This document shows, one piece after another, positions 14,001 through 26,256 of a stretch of DNA of 64,000 bases. The position numbers and the translations under genes are program-made. Source of the DNA: Torymus aiolomorphi. Its lineage: Eukaryota > Arthropoda > Insecta > Hymenoptera > Torymidae. The notes below the pieces were generated by a model. The model was not told where the DNA came from, did not search any database, and saw only the letters and a list, made by a program, of their open reading frames with translations. The stretch is from assembly GCA_036365515.1 (NCBI GenBank), contig CM070876.1, positions 98,040,150 to 98,104,149 of the forward strand, given 5' to 3'. The number at the start of each line of letters is the position of its first letter. Position 1 is the first letter of the stretch.

Positions 14001-15292
14001 CGTGGATTTTTATAATTCGAAGTATTTGCAATTTTTTGTGAGACTAGTATAAGACTCTCTACTAAGGTGAATGAATTACATAAGTGACTGTATGGATATT
14101 TTGCTATAGTTATTTCCATTGAGGAACAGTCTAATATCTGTAACGTTTTTACGCTAGTATGGGGACAAAAATGTAAATTTTAGGAATATTACGGGGACAA
14201 AATTTAAATTTTAGTGTTATTCTTCATAGCACCGATTATCCGTTATTCTTCGGATGACTCGGATGCCATTTATCGAAGAACTATCCTGCACACTTTACTG
14301 GATAAAATAATGATAGAAAAAGAAAGTTATCTTCAAATAATTTTCTGAGATCTGCATCTGCTGCATATTTTTTCCACCAGCCTCTTTACAACTATTTAAC
14401 TTTCATATTTTTTGAGTATTTGATGAATTATTAAATGGTAGCTTCTTTCTAAGGGTTATAAGAATAATAAATAGTTTACAACTATTGTAATTCTTCCTTT
14501 TCTTATTATTTATAATACTCAAAAAATTGAGGAAGCTATTAAACATATTTATAGTGTGTTTTATGTAAAGTTTTTATATAGAAAGAGTTAGATAGGGGAA
14601 GAAAGAAAAATCAAGACACAGCGGCAAACATCAATGGTGAAGAACTGCAAGACGGAAAATGGAGTTGTAGGAATCAATCAGAAACAAGGTATAGCCAACC
14701 TAAGCCAAAATCATGCACTACGATCGACATAGTATTTCTGTTATAAGCGGGAAGCATTGGATAAGTGACTGTATTGAACCTTATATTATTGAACTGGCTA
14801 TCAATATTAATGTAAGCGAGAATCTTTCTAGTTCCAAATATTTACAATTTTATGGGAGACTCATATAAGACTCTCTACTAAGCTGAAAGAATTGAATAGA
14901 TGACTGTATGGAAATTTGGCGATAGTTATTTCCAGCGAGGAACTGTTACGTGTCTTTCACGTTTTTACGCTAGTGTGGGGACAAAACGTATATTTTAAGA
15001 ATATTATGGGGAGAAAGCTAAAAATAATTATATATGATAATTATTACTGCGCTGCTCATAAATAATAATTTTAGTGTTATTCTTCATAGCACTGACTATC
15101 TGTTATGCCTTGATAGGCGATTCCTTTATACTCTGCAAAGGTAGCGCTTGGATAAGATACGCTGCGACGCAAGTTTGGGGACGAAAAAGTATATTTTAAG
15201 ATTATTACAGGGACATAACTCAAAATAATTATATGTTATCGTTATTATTGAGCTGGCTATAAATATTAATGTAAGCGTGGATTTTTATAATT
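11100..15292 (+). repeat. 4.19-kb tandem duplication, copy 2
   Basis: Second copy, continuing directly from copy 1. It stops where 15300 onwards diverges into another subunit (GGGAGTCTCATATAAG in place of GGGAGACACGTATAAG). Confidence 0.85.
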
Positions 15293-15516
15293 CAAAATAT
15301 TAGCAATTTTTTGGGAGTCTCATATAAGACTCTCTACTAAAGTGAAAGAATTACATAAGTGACTGTATGGAAATTTTGCGATAGTTATTTCCATTGAGGA
15401 ACAGTCAAGTGTCTGTAACGTTTTTACGCTAGTACGGGGACAAAAATGTATATTTTAGGAATATTACGGGGACAAAATATAAATTTTAGTGTTATTCTTC
15501 ATAGCACCGATTATCA

Positions 15517-15880
15517 AGGAGCGCGGGAGCGCTCCGAAGGCAAGTTATAGAAGAGCCTTAGGACGACCGCGCTATCATATACATTGAAATGGGTGTCCGA
15601 AAAATTCAATGCGCCTATATACCTATTGTGTTAGTTTCAACTATATAACATATCCCTCTTAATCGAAAGCCATTTCATTGCTCTACTCAAATCGAAAGAT
15701 TTTATTTAAAAATATTATCTCGTTCAAAAGATACAGACAACTGAATTATTTTATGTTCGTTTTCCTTTCAGAATTTTCGTCTTTTTCTTCCGGCATCCGG
15801 TTTACAGCTCTTACGACATTTCCGGTTGGCGTCTATACCTTACGCCTGTATATCTATATATAAACACACACATGACACAT
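15517..15880 (+). repeat. Dispersed repeat with GC-rich hairpin at its edge, copy 1
   Basis: Starts abruptly after ATTATC with a GC-rich hairpin (GGAGCGCGGGAGCGCTCC), continues GAAGGCAAG, CCGCGCTA and an AT-rich body, and ends around TATATCTATATATA. It matches 27705-28075 along most of its length and 19696-19810 at its start, and shares the edge structure with 61357-61440. Boundaries and class are uncertain. A terminal hairpin without a clear target duplication is compatible with a Helitron-like or short non-autonomous element. Confidence 0.65.
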
Positions 15881-16284
15881 CTGGCCGGCCTAACCTTATG
15901 TGAATGTTATTGTGAGACCTATGAGACCTTATATACATGTAGTATAAAAAGTTATAATCAACTCGTCAAGTTAATTTATGACATATTTATACTTTAACAA
16001 ATGTTATTTCGTGAGTTAGTTAATTTAATAATAAGTATGTAACGATCTCAAATATGCAGCCAGTGATGAGAATTCAAAAGAATTTTAATCTATTCTTCGT
16101 GTATCAATGGGGAAAATAATCAACGGGGAAAATAACTTTTATCAGATAAGTACTTACAGGCTAAATGTTAAATAGCTAAAAACATTTTATAAAAATTGAT
16201 ACTTTGTGTGATTTTTATTTTTACAGATATTATACCAGAAGATTATTTGGAGTATTTTCAAGATATGGATGTATATATGTTATA
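15881..16284. other. AT-rich spacer
   Basis: No gene supported. A splice-acceptor-like TTTTTACAG before 16228 opens a short frame (IIPEDYLEYFQDMD) that could be an exon, but no partner exon was found. Confidence 0.3.
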
Positions 16285-17175
16285 TAGAATTATATTAAAG
16301 AAAATAGTAAGAAATCATATAAGTAGTACTACTCAAGAAAGAAAGAAAACCTAATCAATATTATTATGAAAGAGCAGAGAATTATTACTATTTACAGCAC
16401 AATATTCTTCAAGATATCCTCAACATGAAAATTTTTCATACGACCAGATTTAATTTTAGAAAAACAAAGATCTAAGATGTTTATAATTATTAGACAGTAT
16501 TAGATTAAAAGTACGAAAAAGTATTTTGTTCTGAATTGAAGTAAGTTCTTAAAAAAATAGGAAAAGGAAATTGTGATTTTTGGTTATAGTTGCAAATTAT
16601 ATTGGCGACAAATAATGTAGTGATTATTAATTAAAAAATAATATCTAATCAGTGTTTTGTGTACTAAATAAAATAAAATACCAATATGATGTGTTGCATG
16701 AACTGCATTCAAATATTATTGAAAATAAGTGTCTAAAAAGTGATATCGACTCAGTGTTTTACGTAGTAAATACAAAACTGTTCTGGTGTGATGTGTTTAA
16801 AGTGCTTGTAATAAAATTTTAAACCTTTATTAAAAATGAGTTTCAAATGCTTTGAGGATAGAAAATGTGAGTATTAATAAATAACTATATTTTATGAGGT
16901 TCATATAAACTTCATAATAAGCTATGGCATACAAGAAAATATTGCTAAGTGATGCGTTATTTTAATACAAGAACAGATGTTTAGGAATAGAATTATATCA
17001 AAGAAGATAGTAAGAATATCGTACTACTCAAGAAAGAAAAATCAAATTAATATTATTATGAAAGAGCAAAGAATACATACTATTTACAACACAATATTTT
17101 TCAAGTCGTTCTCTATGTATCCTCAACATGAAAATTTTTCATATGATCAGATTTAATTTTAGAAGAATATTATTA
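16285..17175 (+). repeat. Local direct duplication (about 170 bp, two copies)
   Basis: The stretch at about 16285-16460 (AAGAAAATAGTAAGAA, TACTCAAGAAAGAAA, TATTATGAAAGAGCA, CCTCAACATGAAAATTTTTC) recurs at about 16993-17170 with substitutions and small indels. The 530 bp between the copies is AT-rich with nothing recognisable. Confidence 0.75.
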
Positions 17176-18380
17176 ATTTTTTTTGATAATTTACAGAAGT
17201 AATATAGAGTATTTTAAATGAAGAAAATAAAAGAAGTGGAAAAATAAGTGATTTTAAAATAAGTTCATGTGTGTCATATAAACAGTATATTAGTGAATGA
17301 ATATCTTCACAGGTTTTGTTTTGCAAGGAATAGATTGTGCAATATCATGAATATAAGCAACATAACAGGACATGTTTGCGATATTTGCAAAACACTGCTG
17401 TGGATATTTGTCAAATCATTATGCATTACGGCCACCAAAAGATTATGTTCAAGTCTGTCAAAGTATGCAACCTCCTGTAGTAAGTAGAGGCAGAAATACT
17501 GTGGCAGTTATCCCTCTAGCAAAGCATCGTTCTACTTTATGGTGAATGTCAGTGTTAGTGAACTTATGCACAATAAAGAAGGAAGATGTAATAATCTTGG
17601 TTAAAAAATGTTTCCGGAAGAATACTTCAACTGTAAAAAAAGGATCATCTAAAAAAATTTGTGAATCATTTGTGACAGCTGACGACATTTAAAATAAGAA
17701 GGATATCCACTTACTAAAAGCTGGAAATAGTGAGATGGAAGGTTTTTTATTAGAAGTGTTTAAATACAGAACATAAATAATTAAAACAAAATGAGTTGTG
17801 TGATAAGTGAATTTTTAAGTAAATTATGGATACAGAATTAATATGAGAAGAATCCCTAAGCAAGTTTATAGTGTGTGAGTGAAAATGAAACATCGCGTAA
17901 TCTTGAAATCACTTAGTATTGTGACATAAAACCTTGATGCTGTCCAGTGAACTTAATCTGTGGGCTTTTATATTAGTAAAATATATCAGTGAAATGTAAG
18001 TTATTTTGTGTATTTTGATAAAAGTTTTGTAAAGTCGAAAGCATAAATAATTAATATAAAAGGAGTGAATAAATAAATTAATTTAAAAAATGCATTTTAT
18101 ATAAAATAAAAAATATGTTTACTGTGTGATCTATAATGTGGATGTAGGGTCTAAATGCAATTGAACCTGAAACACGAGTTTATTATATAGCAAACTGTTT
18201 AGGACGTATCTTCTATTCATACATAACTTTATCTTATTGTGCTATTAAAGTTAGATTGTTATAATAAAATGCTGAACATATAGTACATACACGGAAAAAA
18301 ATTAAGGACTGGAAAAGCACTTATGATACACGACTGCTTCGTTAAATAAGAATTAGTGACACGATAGCTCTGAATTTTGA
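17176..18380. other. AT-rich sequence, no gene seen
   Basis: Short frames around 17269-17688 have biased AT-rich composition and no domain or splice support. Nothing else recognisable. Confidence 0.4.
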
Positions 18381-18890
18381 GCGCGTAAAGCTTGTTGTCA
18401 AAAGTGCCGAAAAAGATAGAAGACCATCGCTGTTTTAGCACTCGCTCCGAACAGAACAAGCTCGTTGTGTTTAATGCCGGATGGGATATTTCGAGAGAGC
18501 GCGTCCAGCTCGAAACAAGTACCGACAGAGTTTGTCACCGCGGCGAGGTATACGAGCTCAGCGTACTAGTCGAATAGACTCGCGGGGCTCGCCGGGAGAG
18601 CACAGGGCATTTCGAGCGACATGCCGTCGGGCGGCAGAGCGCGCTCAGCACGAGACGAGTAGGGGAGAGCGCTCCCCACTCCAACTAATCCAGGAGCCTA
18701 CCGAAAAGTGGCCGCTCGCCACTTGCGACTATTTGGAAGACCTCGCGGCGCTCGGAGCCCCATACGATCGTCTAGCCGAGCGCGTTCAGTACGGTAAGAG
18801 TGGCGACAGCCCTCCGCACTACAGCTACCTTTGTCAGCTCGATCAACTTGTGCATTTGTCTACCGCGGCAGACATCGTTTATTAAATCGG
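18381..18890. other. GC- and CpG-rich island of unknown role
   Basis: A 500-bp block with abundant CG dinucleotides stands out sharply from AT-rich flanks. An ATG-initiated 134-codon frame (18481-18885, plus) spans most of it, and a second frame overlaps 18392-18577. Neither product is recognised; the longer one is Arg/Ser-rich at its start, typical of a random frame through GC-rich DNA. It could be a promoter with 5' UTR of a cellular gene, a first exon, or a fragment of foreign origin. No function is claimed. Confidence 0.4.
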
Positions 18891-19693
18891 TTACGCAGAG
18901 AAGAAATTCGTTTATTAAATCGGTTTAATTTATTATATTTATTGCTTTTACATTTATGAATATGTTAGGTAATAAAAAAAAACAAAATTTTCAGAAAATG
19001 CTTTTATTGGACAAATAAGTCAAAATTATAATTTTTGAAAAACCTTATTACAAATATATTGAAATGAAAGAAAAACAATTTATCTCGATTGATTTATATT
19101 TTCAATATTTTCAATAATAATGCATAACTACTATATTTCTTCAATTCATTTCAAAATGCAGCGCAATCATTACACTCACATTTTGTTATCTTTCCTATAA
19201 AATAAAATTAGGAAGTAGTTTTTCTATTACTGATCTAGAGAATATGCAAATAATGTTCGAAAAAGGGTTTCATCGTGCTATTAATTAGACAGTTTTACTA
19301 TCTATTTTCTAACTTATTAGCCTTTTCATATAAATAAATTTCTACTTGGATAATGTGGCTTCAGCTATACCTGTATTAAATTGAATAAACAAGGTATCAA
19401 TTCAGAAATCTTATTTCCGTGATTCTAGTAATCAATTATAATAGTTTATTGTTGATCGCTGCATAATATCCACTTACAAAATTGTATACGTTTCTATTAC
19501 AATCTACGTAATTCCCACAAATACACAATTTTTTTTTGCGAAAGAGGGAAAATTTAAAATTGATTTCAAATCCTCGCTAAAGAGCACGCCCAGCGCGCTT
19601 GAACTGGCTAATCTTTTTAAACATATGAACTGCATCGCATTCTCTTATCCCCATCGACAGATTCAGATATTTCTTTAAAATAAGTGTTTTAAA
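18891..19693. other. AT-rich spacer
   Basis: No gene, RNA or clear repeat recognised. Confidence 0.4.
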
Positions 19694-19812
19694 CTTATCA
19701 AGGAACGCGGGAGCGTTCCGAAGGCAAGTATCTGTCCAATGTAGAAAAGCCTGAGGGTAGACCGCGCTACATATACTTTGAAATGGATGCCCGAGAAATT
19801 GAAAGATTTTAT
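19694..19812 (+). repeat. Dispersed GC-hairpin repeat, copy 2 (truncated)
   Basis: Begins TTATCAAGGAACGCGGGAGC, then GTTCCGAAGGCAAG and GACCGCGCTACATATAC, matching the first 110 bp of the 15517 repeat with substitutions, then diverges. Confidence 0.7.
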
Positions 19813-20023
19813 ACAATTTTCAAGATTTTTATATTAACTAAAAAAAAATAACAACATGTGTATTATTGTTATACTATGTTGCACAAAAAGTTTCATGTAA
19901 AAATATGTTCTCATATTAAAGATATTAAATAGTGAAAAATTTTATGTCTGTTCCGATCTTTCTAAAATTCTTCATGTTTTCCATAAGATTCCACTTCCGG
20001 TATACGTTTTCTTCCCACTTCCG

Positions 20024-20028
<5 letters not shown>

Positions 20029-20082
<54 letters not shown>
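20029..20082. repeat. (TA)n microsatellite
   Basis: About 27 uninterrupted TA dinucleotides. Confidence 0.95.
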
Positions 20083-20087
<5 letters not shown>

Positions 20088-20532
20088 GTTATTAATACAA
20101 GTGGTCTAATCATATCTACTGAAATCTGTGTAAATCCACCCGGATCCAGCTGAATTTCCCATGTGACATAGATCCAACTGGGTTTCCTAGCTGGATATTT
20201 TTGACCGGGTTCTAGTGATAATTTCAACAAATCCAAGTATTGAGAATAATATAATTAATTATTGGCTCATGGTGCCAATAATTAATTGCAAAGCTACAAA
20301 AATAATTAATGATATTATCATATAGCAGTCTTATAGTAGAACTAATTTAAGGCTTTAATAATCAATTTCTAGTACCAAAAAATGAAAATACTTATATGAT
20401 CTGAAAAAAAATTATAAAAATATGAACTAAAAGCTTCGTTTTAAGATCTAATTTTTTAAAAAAAATATCGATCCCTTTAGTATTTATGTAATTTGTCTTC
20501 TTAATAATAATCTTTGAAAGTATAAAATAAGG

Positions 20533-20686
20533 GGCATGGTGTGGTTTGTGCACATAAGAATTATGCACATATTTATTGTGCACACTTTAGCATTGGTGTA
20601 TATCTATATCTATGTGTATACTCCAATGCTAAAGTGTGCACAATAAATATGTGCATAATTCTTATGTGCATAAACCACACCATGCC
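20533..20686. mobile_element. hAT-like MITE (foldback), copy 1
   Basis: A 154-bp nearly perfect palindrome starts GGCATGGTGTGGTTTGTGCA and ends with its complement, flanked on both sides by the 8-bp direct repeat AAATAAGG (20525-20532 and 20687-20694). The arms contain several GTGCACA motifs and enclose a short TATATCTATA loop. An 8-bp target duplication is typical of hAT-superfamily elements, but no transposase is present, so the family assignment is an inference. Confidence 0.9.
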
Positions 20687-20917
20687 AAATAAGGTATGTA
20701 TATAAGTTTTTCCTGCAAACTGAAAACATAAAAAGAATGATATTTTCATATGACTTTATAATAATTAATAGTATTGTTAAATTATCATCATACCTAAGAA
20801 TATATACGCGTTTGATTATATTATTTCAAAAAATTTTACTAATGTAATCATTTTTCGAGCTCCTTGAAGAAACATTCAAATTTAAAACTTTTGTGAATAA
20901 CAATACTATCATTTACG

Positions 20918-21070
20918 GACGTATTCTTGTTTATGCACATACTGATTGTGCACATATTAATTGTGCACACTTTAACATTGGTATATATCTATATATATAG
21001 ATCTGTACCAATGCTATCTGTGCACAATAAATATGTGCACAATCCATATGTGCACAAACAAGAACATGCC
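20918..21070. mobile_element. hAT-like MITE (foldback), copy 2, more diverged
   Basis: 153 bp with imperfect terminal inverted repeats, GACGTATTCTTGTTTATGCA against GGCATGTTCTTGTTTGTGCA. It is flanked by the 8-bp duplication CATTTACG (20910-20917 and 21071-21078). Same GTGCACA-rich architecture as the element at 20533, with arm mismatches indicating greater age. Confidence 0.9.
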
Positions 21071-21078
21071 CATTTACG

Positions 21079-21777
21079 AATGATATTAAAAATATACTAT
21101 ACTATAATAAACCCTCATAATGTTATCATACTGTGTAATTATTATTTTCTCTTAAAAAGTTGTGAAATATATCTAAAAAACATTTTACAAAAGTTTAAGG
21201 TGGCTCATGCGTTTGGTGCCGTATCAAGTCAGGGCCCCGCAAGGGGCTTCTTTATTATTGCCTAATTAAGTTAACGTATTTTACGTAAATTTATTGTAAA
21301 TAACTTCTAAATGTTCAAACAAAAAAAAGATTTTATAAATAAGTAAAAACTTTGCTAATTTGTCGCTACATTTATATGACTGGTCGTAGTGCGCATGCGC
21401 AGTAGCACATTTGTAACGTTTATTGTTAATATCTTTTTTGTTTGGTCGTTAACCTATAATTCTGATGATATCATTAGATTCTTCACAAAAAAATCTTTAA
21501 TTTCATATATTGTACATTAAAAACTGCTTTTTACAAGTTACTACGAAGCAATAAACTGTTCATTCCCATAAGGTTATGTGTTAAACGTACCTATTTATAA
21601 ACTCAATTTTTTCGATAATTTGGTCGTTGACCTACAATTTTCTTAGTACAGATCGAAAGTTTAATGTCTAAAGAACATATTTGTTAAGTTTAAGATGTAT
21701 CTGCTTTTTTATAAGCATGAGCTACCTTATATTAAGACAAGTATTACTCTCTCTCCTTCTCTATCCCTTTATCTCAC

Positions 21778-21817
<40 letters not shown>

Positions 21818-22257
21818 CCTCCCCCTCGCTCCCTCTCTCGCAACTTCCGTGAAACTGAGTACCAAAAACTTTAATGAGAGCTTAAATATTTTTTTAAAAC
21901 AATCAACACGTTTTTTAAAAGCTATTTTTTAAGTACGTTAAATTCTAACAACACAATTTGTCTAGTCCTTTTATTTCTTTTAGTCTCATCTATTCAATAA
22001 GGACTCTCTACAACTCTACAAATGGTAATAATTTTTTTCATGACTATAAACTCTCTCCCTCCTTCTCTTTCCCACCCCACTCTCTCCCTCCCTCCCTCTC
22101 TCTCAACATCCGTCAACCTGAGTACCAAAAACTTTAATGAGAGCTTAAATATTTTTTTTAAAACAATCAGTACGTTTTTTAAAAGCTAATTTTTTAACTA
22201 CATTCTATAACAACATAATCTGTCTAGTCCTTTTAATTCTTCTACTCTCTTCTATTC
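21079..22257. other. AT-rich and CT-rich sequence with partial repeats
   Basis: Contains CT-rich runs at about 21750-21840 and 22055-22105. Two related stretches (ACTTTAATGAGAGCTTAAAT at about 21860 and 22131) are also found in the palindromic element at 55.9-58.2 kb. No gene supported. Confidence 0.5.
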
Positions 22258-23084
22258 AATAAGCACTCTTTACAAATGGTAATAAGTTTTTTCATGACTG
22301 TACAAATAATAATATTGCTAATATAAAACTTTCTACGAAAGTATAAAATAAGGCAAGTATAGACGTTTTTTCTGGATAATCTATAAAAAAAAAACACAAT
22401 TTGTCTAGTCCTTTTATTTCTTCCAATCTCATCTATTCAATAAGCACTCTCTACAAATTGTAATAATTTTTTCATGACTGTACAAATAATCTATAAAATA
22501 ATAATATTTATGATTTTGTAAAAGAAATCAAATAAATACGAATGAAAAAGTCTTAATTCTTTGAGTCATTGTATGCTGAACAAATTATATGTAAGTAAGT
22601 ACATTCAAATTGTTCACTGCAAATCAAACAAACGAAAGTTGTGAAATCAATTATCGATAGTCAAGTAATGCAAACAACTCTCGGAAACTACTGTATGACT
22701 GTTCTCAGAAATATATTCAAATTTGTTCATCTTTCTGAGCTATACAAATTAAACACAAGAACGTGCTGAAATCAATTTATTGTAGTCAAGTACCGGCCAT
22801 AAGTTAACTTACTGACATAATAGAACTTTTCGTATGTAGCATGTAAAATTACATTTTACGTCCACGTTGTAACTTCAAAATTATTCAGCCAGCAGGCATA
22901 AAATACTACTTAGCGCCCAAGAGGCCCAATAGCTCACATACTCTTACAAAACTTTATAGAACCTAAGCACTTTACTCCCGTGTGGGAGAAAATTATTTTA
23001 ATTATATAACTATAATGCCTTCTCTTTATTTCTAAAATTCATAAGAATTTTTTTAGATATTTACGAAAAGTCAAAGCCTATATA

Positions 23085-24403
23085 AAAACCGCTGCCAATT
23101 CATTGGCACGTAGCTTCCTCAAACTTAATTTACTGATTCCTTTAATTAATTTTTAATTCCAATATTTAAAATTTAATACTTCAGAAAGACAGAAATAACA
23201 AAACTCCAACATAATTTATTCAAATTTTTATAGATTATACATTTCCACAAAATTTCGCATACATAAAATATATATCAGAATTGCCTATAAATTTGCAACT
23301 GATATTTAGAGCTCTATGTATTTGAATGTAATTTATAGCATTCGAAACATAATTAAATTACCTATATTTTCTAAAAAAATTAATTTTCTAGCTATCACGG
23401 TTCTTTTGTTATTAACAGAAATGTAAAAATTTAAAAATTAAAAAAAAAATCCTCAAGAAATAGATTTTAAAAATGTCTAGAAAAATTTTAACCTCAAATA
23501 TCTGAAATTTATGAACCAATCACTTTGCCAAAAGAACTCATCCGAGAACTATCAATAATATACCTCTACAATGAATTTTGAAGCGAATAAGACAATTTTA
23601 CTCTTGTAATAGTTGAACATATAAAACTCATTTTTTTCATTTTTCAATTTTTACGTTTTTGTTAATAACAAAAGAACCGTGATAGCTAGAGAATTCATTT
23701 TTTTAGAAAATGTAGGTAATTTAATTCTCTTTCTAATACCACCCACCCCATTTAGATACATAGAGCCGTTCTCGAGAAATTACGATTTAAAAAGAAATTG
23801 AAAAAAATTTTAACCTCAAATATCTTCGAAATTTATGGATCAATCCTTTTGCCCAAAGAACTCACTCGATTGGTATATAAAATCTACCCCAACAAAGAAT
23901 TTCAAAGTGATTAAGCCAATTTTACTATAGTTATTGAACGACAAAAGAAATCACTTTTTTTTATAAATTATTTTTTTTCTCAAAAAATAATGAATAAAAA
24001 AATCTAAAAATTTAGTAAGTTATAGTACTTAATATCCTTTATAACCAAAAAAATATTCATGTTAATATCTTTTTTTAATTTCGAAATATAACCTATTTAC
24101 AAAAAATTACGTTTTCATCAATAACTTATGACGAAATATAGCTACCGACTTTTCTTTTTTTTTAAATTGTAGATAATTTTATCCTACATACAGAGAATTC
24201 ATGATATATAAACAATATTTGTTCTAAATATTAAAAAAATCGAAAAAAAAAATTTTGGAAATTAAAAAATGGCTATAAAAAAAAAATTAAATTTTACAAA
24301 AATAGAATATTGACCCCAATTGTGGAAGCAAAATCTAAAAAAATGATCACTCTCTCGTTAAAATCGGTCGAGTAGATCATGAGATATCAGCGTATACGGA
24401 CAC

Positions 24404-24451
<48 letters not shown>

Positions 24452-24570
24452 CCATACGGACATTTTCTAAAAATAGTGTATTTCGATTCCAAATTTGCTA
24501 AATAACATATCTAACACATTCTCTCATAAACTTTTTTTCTTTACTATCACAAAGCTTCCTCTATGAGGAA
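23085..24570. mobile_element. 1.5-kb insertion in the left arm of palindromic element 1
   Basis: The arm is continuous in the other copies (compare 25440 and 57350) but is broken here by about 1.48 kb. The insert's edges share GCTTCCTC/GAGGAAGC as short inverted repeats (about 23111 and 24555). Inside, CTATCACGGTTCTTTTGTTA near 23394 is repeated inverted near 23665. A CA tract lies at 24410-24450. Class unknown. Confidence 0.6.
24408..24450. repeat. (CA)n microsatellite
   Basis: About 20 CA dinucleotides following TACGGACACGGA. Confidence 0.95.
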
Positions 24571-26256
24571 GCAAAAATTACATAGTTACCAACACATCAC
24601 TATTTTTCATGATTCTTTCTCAATTTTGAACTTTCTATAATATTACGCACCTTGGGAGGAAAAGAGAAGTCTAGAGCTGCTCTAGCAGGGGTGGTCCTCC
24701 GATCTCCCATACATACTTGGCGGGCCCGACGATTTGAAGTTTACCGGTGGGCTACTTAAATATAGAATACAAATTTTTGCATAAATTCATTAACAATATT
24801 TATACCTATAATTGGTACCGTTAAGTACAACATCCCTATATGTGCAGAATCATGATTTACTTTTATTACCCACAATATTTTTCTTTGTGTCTGTCCTTTT
24901 TAAACGAGAATAAAATAAAAAATTCATATAAATTTATAGTCTACTTCTAAAGTGCTTTACATTTTTCTAACCGTTTTATAAGCGACTTATTGTGTATCCT
25001 TTTCCCGCGTGTAAATATCATAAAAATCTCATATGAGAATTTCAGGCATCGCATATCTCGTATCAGATCTCGATATGCGATGTCATCTACAATTTTATAT
25101 ATTATGGGATTACATGAGATCTCATATGATACTTTCAGACGGGTTTGCACTTTCTATTTAAAAAGAGAGCGATAGATTCACGGATCAGTAGTTAATATGT
25201 AGAAGCAACCCATTTATACATTTTATCTGATCTTTAAACATATGAATATTTATATGAAAATGACCATGTCTTACATCTTGAACTGCAAATCGTCGGGCCC
25301 GCCAAGTATGTATGGGATATCGGAGGACCACCCCTGCTAGAGCAAGGTGCGTAATATTATGGAAAGTTCAAAATTGAGAAAGAATCATGAAAAATAGTGA
25401 TGTGTTGGTAACTATGTAATTTTTTTATATAGAATTTGACTTTTCGTAAATATCTAAAAAAATTCTTATGAATTTTAGAAATAAAGACAAGGCATTATAG
25501 TTATATAATTAAAATAATTTTTCCCACACGGGAGTAAAGTGCTTAGGTTCTATAAAGTTTTGTAAGAGTATGTGAGCTATTGGGCCTCTTGGGCGCTAAG
25601 TAATATTTTATGCCTGCTGGCTGAATAATTTTGAAGTTACAACGTGGGCGTAAAATGTAATTTTACACGCTACATACGAAAAGTTTTATTATGTCAGTAA
25701 GTTAACTTATGGCCGGTACTTGACTACAATAAATTGATTTCAGTACTTTCTTGTGTTTAATTTGTATAGCTCAGAAAGATGAACAAATTTGAATACATTT
25801 CTGAGAACAGTCCTACAGTAGTTTCCAGGAGTTGTTTGCATTACTTGACTATCGATAATTCATTTCACAACTTTCGTTTGTTTGATTTGCAGTGAACAAT
25901 TTGAATGTACTTACTTACATATAATTTGTTCAGCATACAATGACTCAAAGAATTAAAAGACTTTTTCATTCGTATTTATTTGATTTCTTTTACAAAATCA
26001 TAAATATTATTATTTTATAGATTATTTGTACAGTCATGAAAAAAATTATTACCATTTGTAGAGAGTGCTTATGGAATAGATGAGATTGGAAGAAATGAAA
26101 GGACTAGACAAATTGTGTTTTTTTTTTATAGATTATCCAGAAAAAACGTCTATACTTGCCTTATTTTATACTTTCGTAGAAAGTTTTATATTAGCAATAT
26201 TATTTGTACAGTCATGAAAAAACTTATTACCATTTGTAAAGAGTGCTTATTGAATT

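Larger units (their letters stand above)
6720..15516. repeat. Complex satellite-like array built on GGGGACA-containing subunits
   Basis: Three nested levels are visible. The smallest carries ACTCTGCAAAGGTAGCGCTT, then ACGCAAGTTTGGGGACG and TATTACGGGGACATGAC. The middle level is 1.25-1.5-kb blocks marked by GATGACTCGGATGCCATTTA (about 7.33, 8.58, 10.06, 11.53, 12.78 and 14.25 kb). The largest is a 4.19-kb duplication (separate entry). No coding function is apparent; identical 62-codon frames at 7923 and 12116 begin with GTG and simply reflect the duplication. Confidence 0.85.
22258..26256. mobile_element. Large palindromic foldback element, copy 1
   Basis: The left arm (22258-23085, resuming at about 24570-24745) and right arm (about 25284-26256) are inverted copies. 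GTAAGTAAGTACATTCAAAT, TAGTCAAGTACCGGCCATAA and GCACTTTACTCCCGTGTGGG all recur as reverse complements. The loop (24745-25283) is AT-rich with a smaller palindrome near 25035-25130. The left arm is interrupted by another insertion. No transposase is encoded. The same family makes up 34945-35182 plus 55639-58780. Confidence 0.8.

Noticed and set aside
16226..16360. Possible fourth exon of the left-edge gene
   Set aside because: Acceptor and short frame are present, but the phase does not match the preceding exon (phase 0) and no donor or partner was found.
18481..18885. 134-codon frame in the GC-rich island as a gene
   Set aside because: No recognisable domain and Arg/Ser-rich composition typical of chance frames in GC-rich DNA; kept only as an unexplained island.
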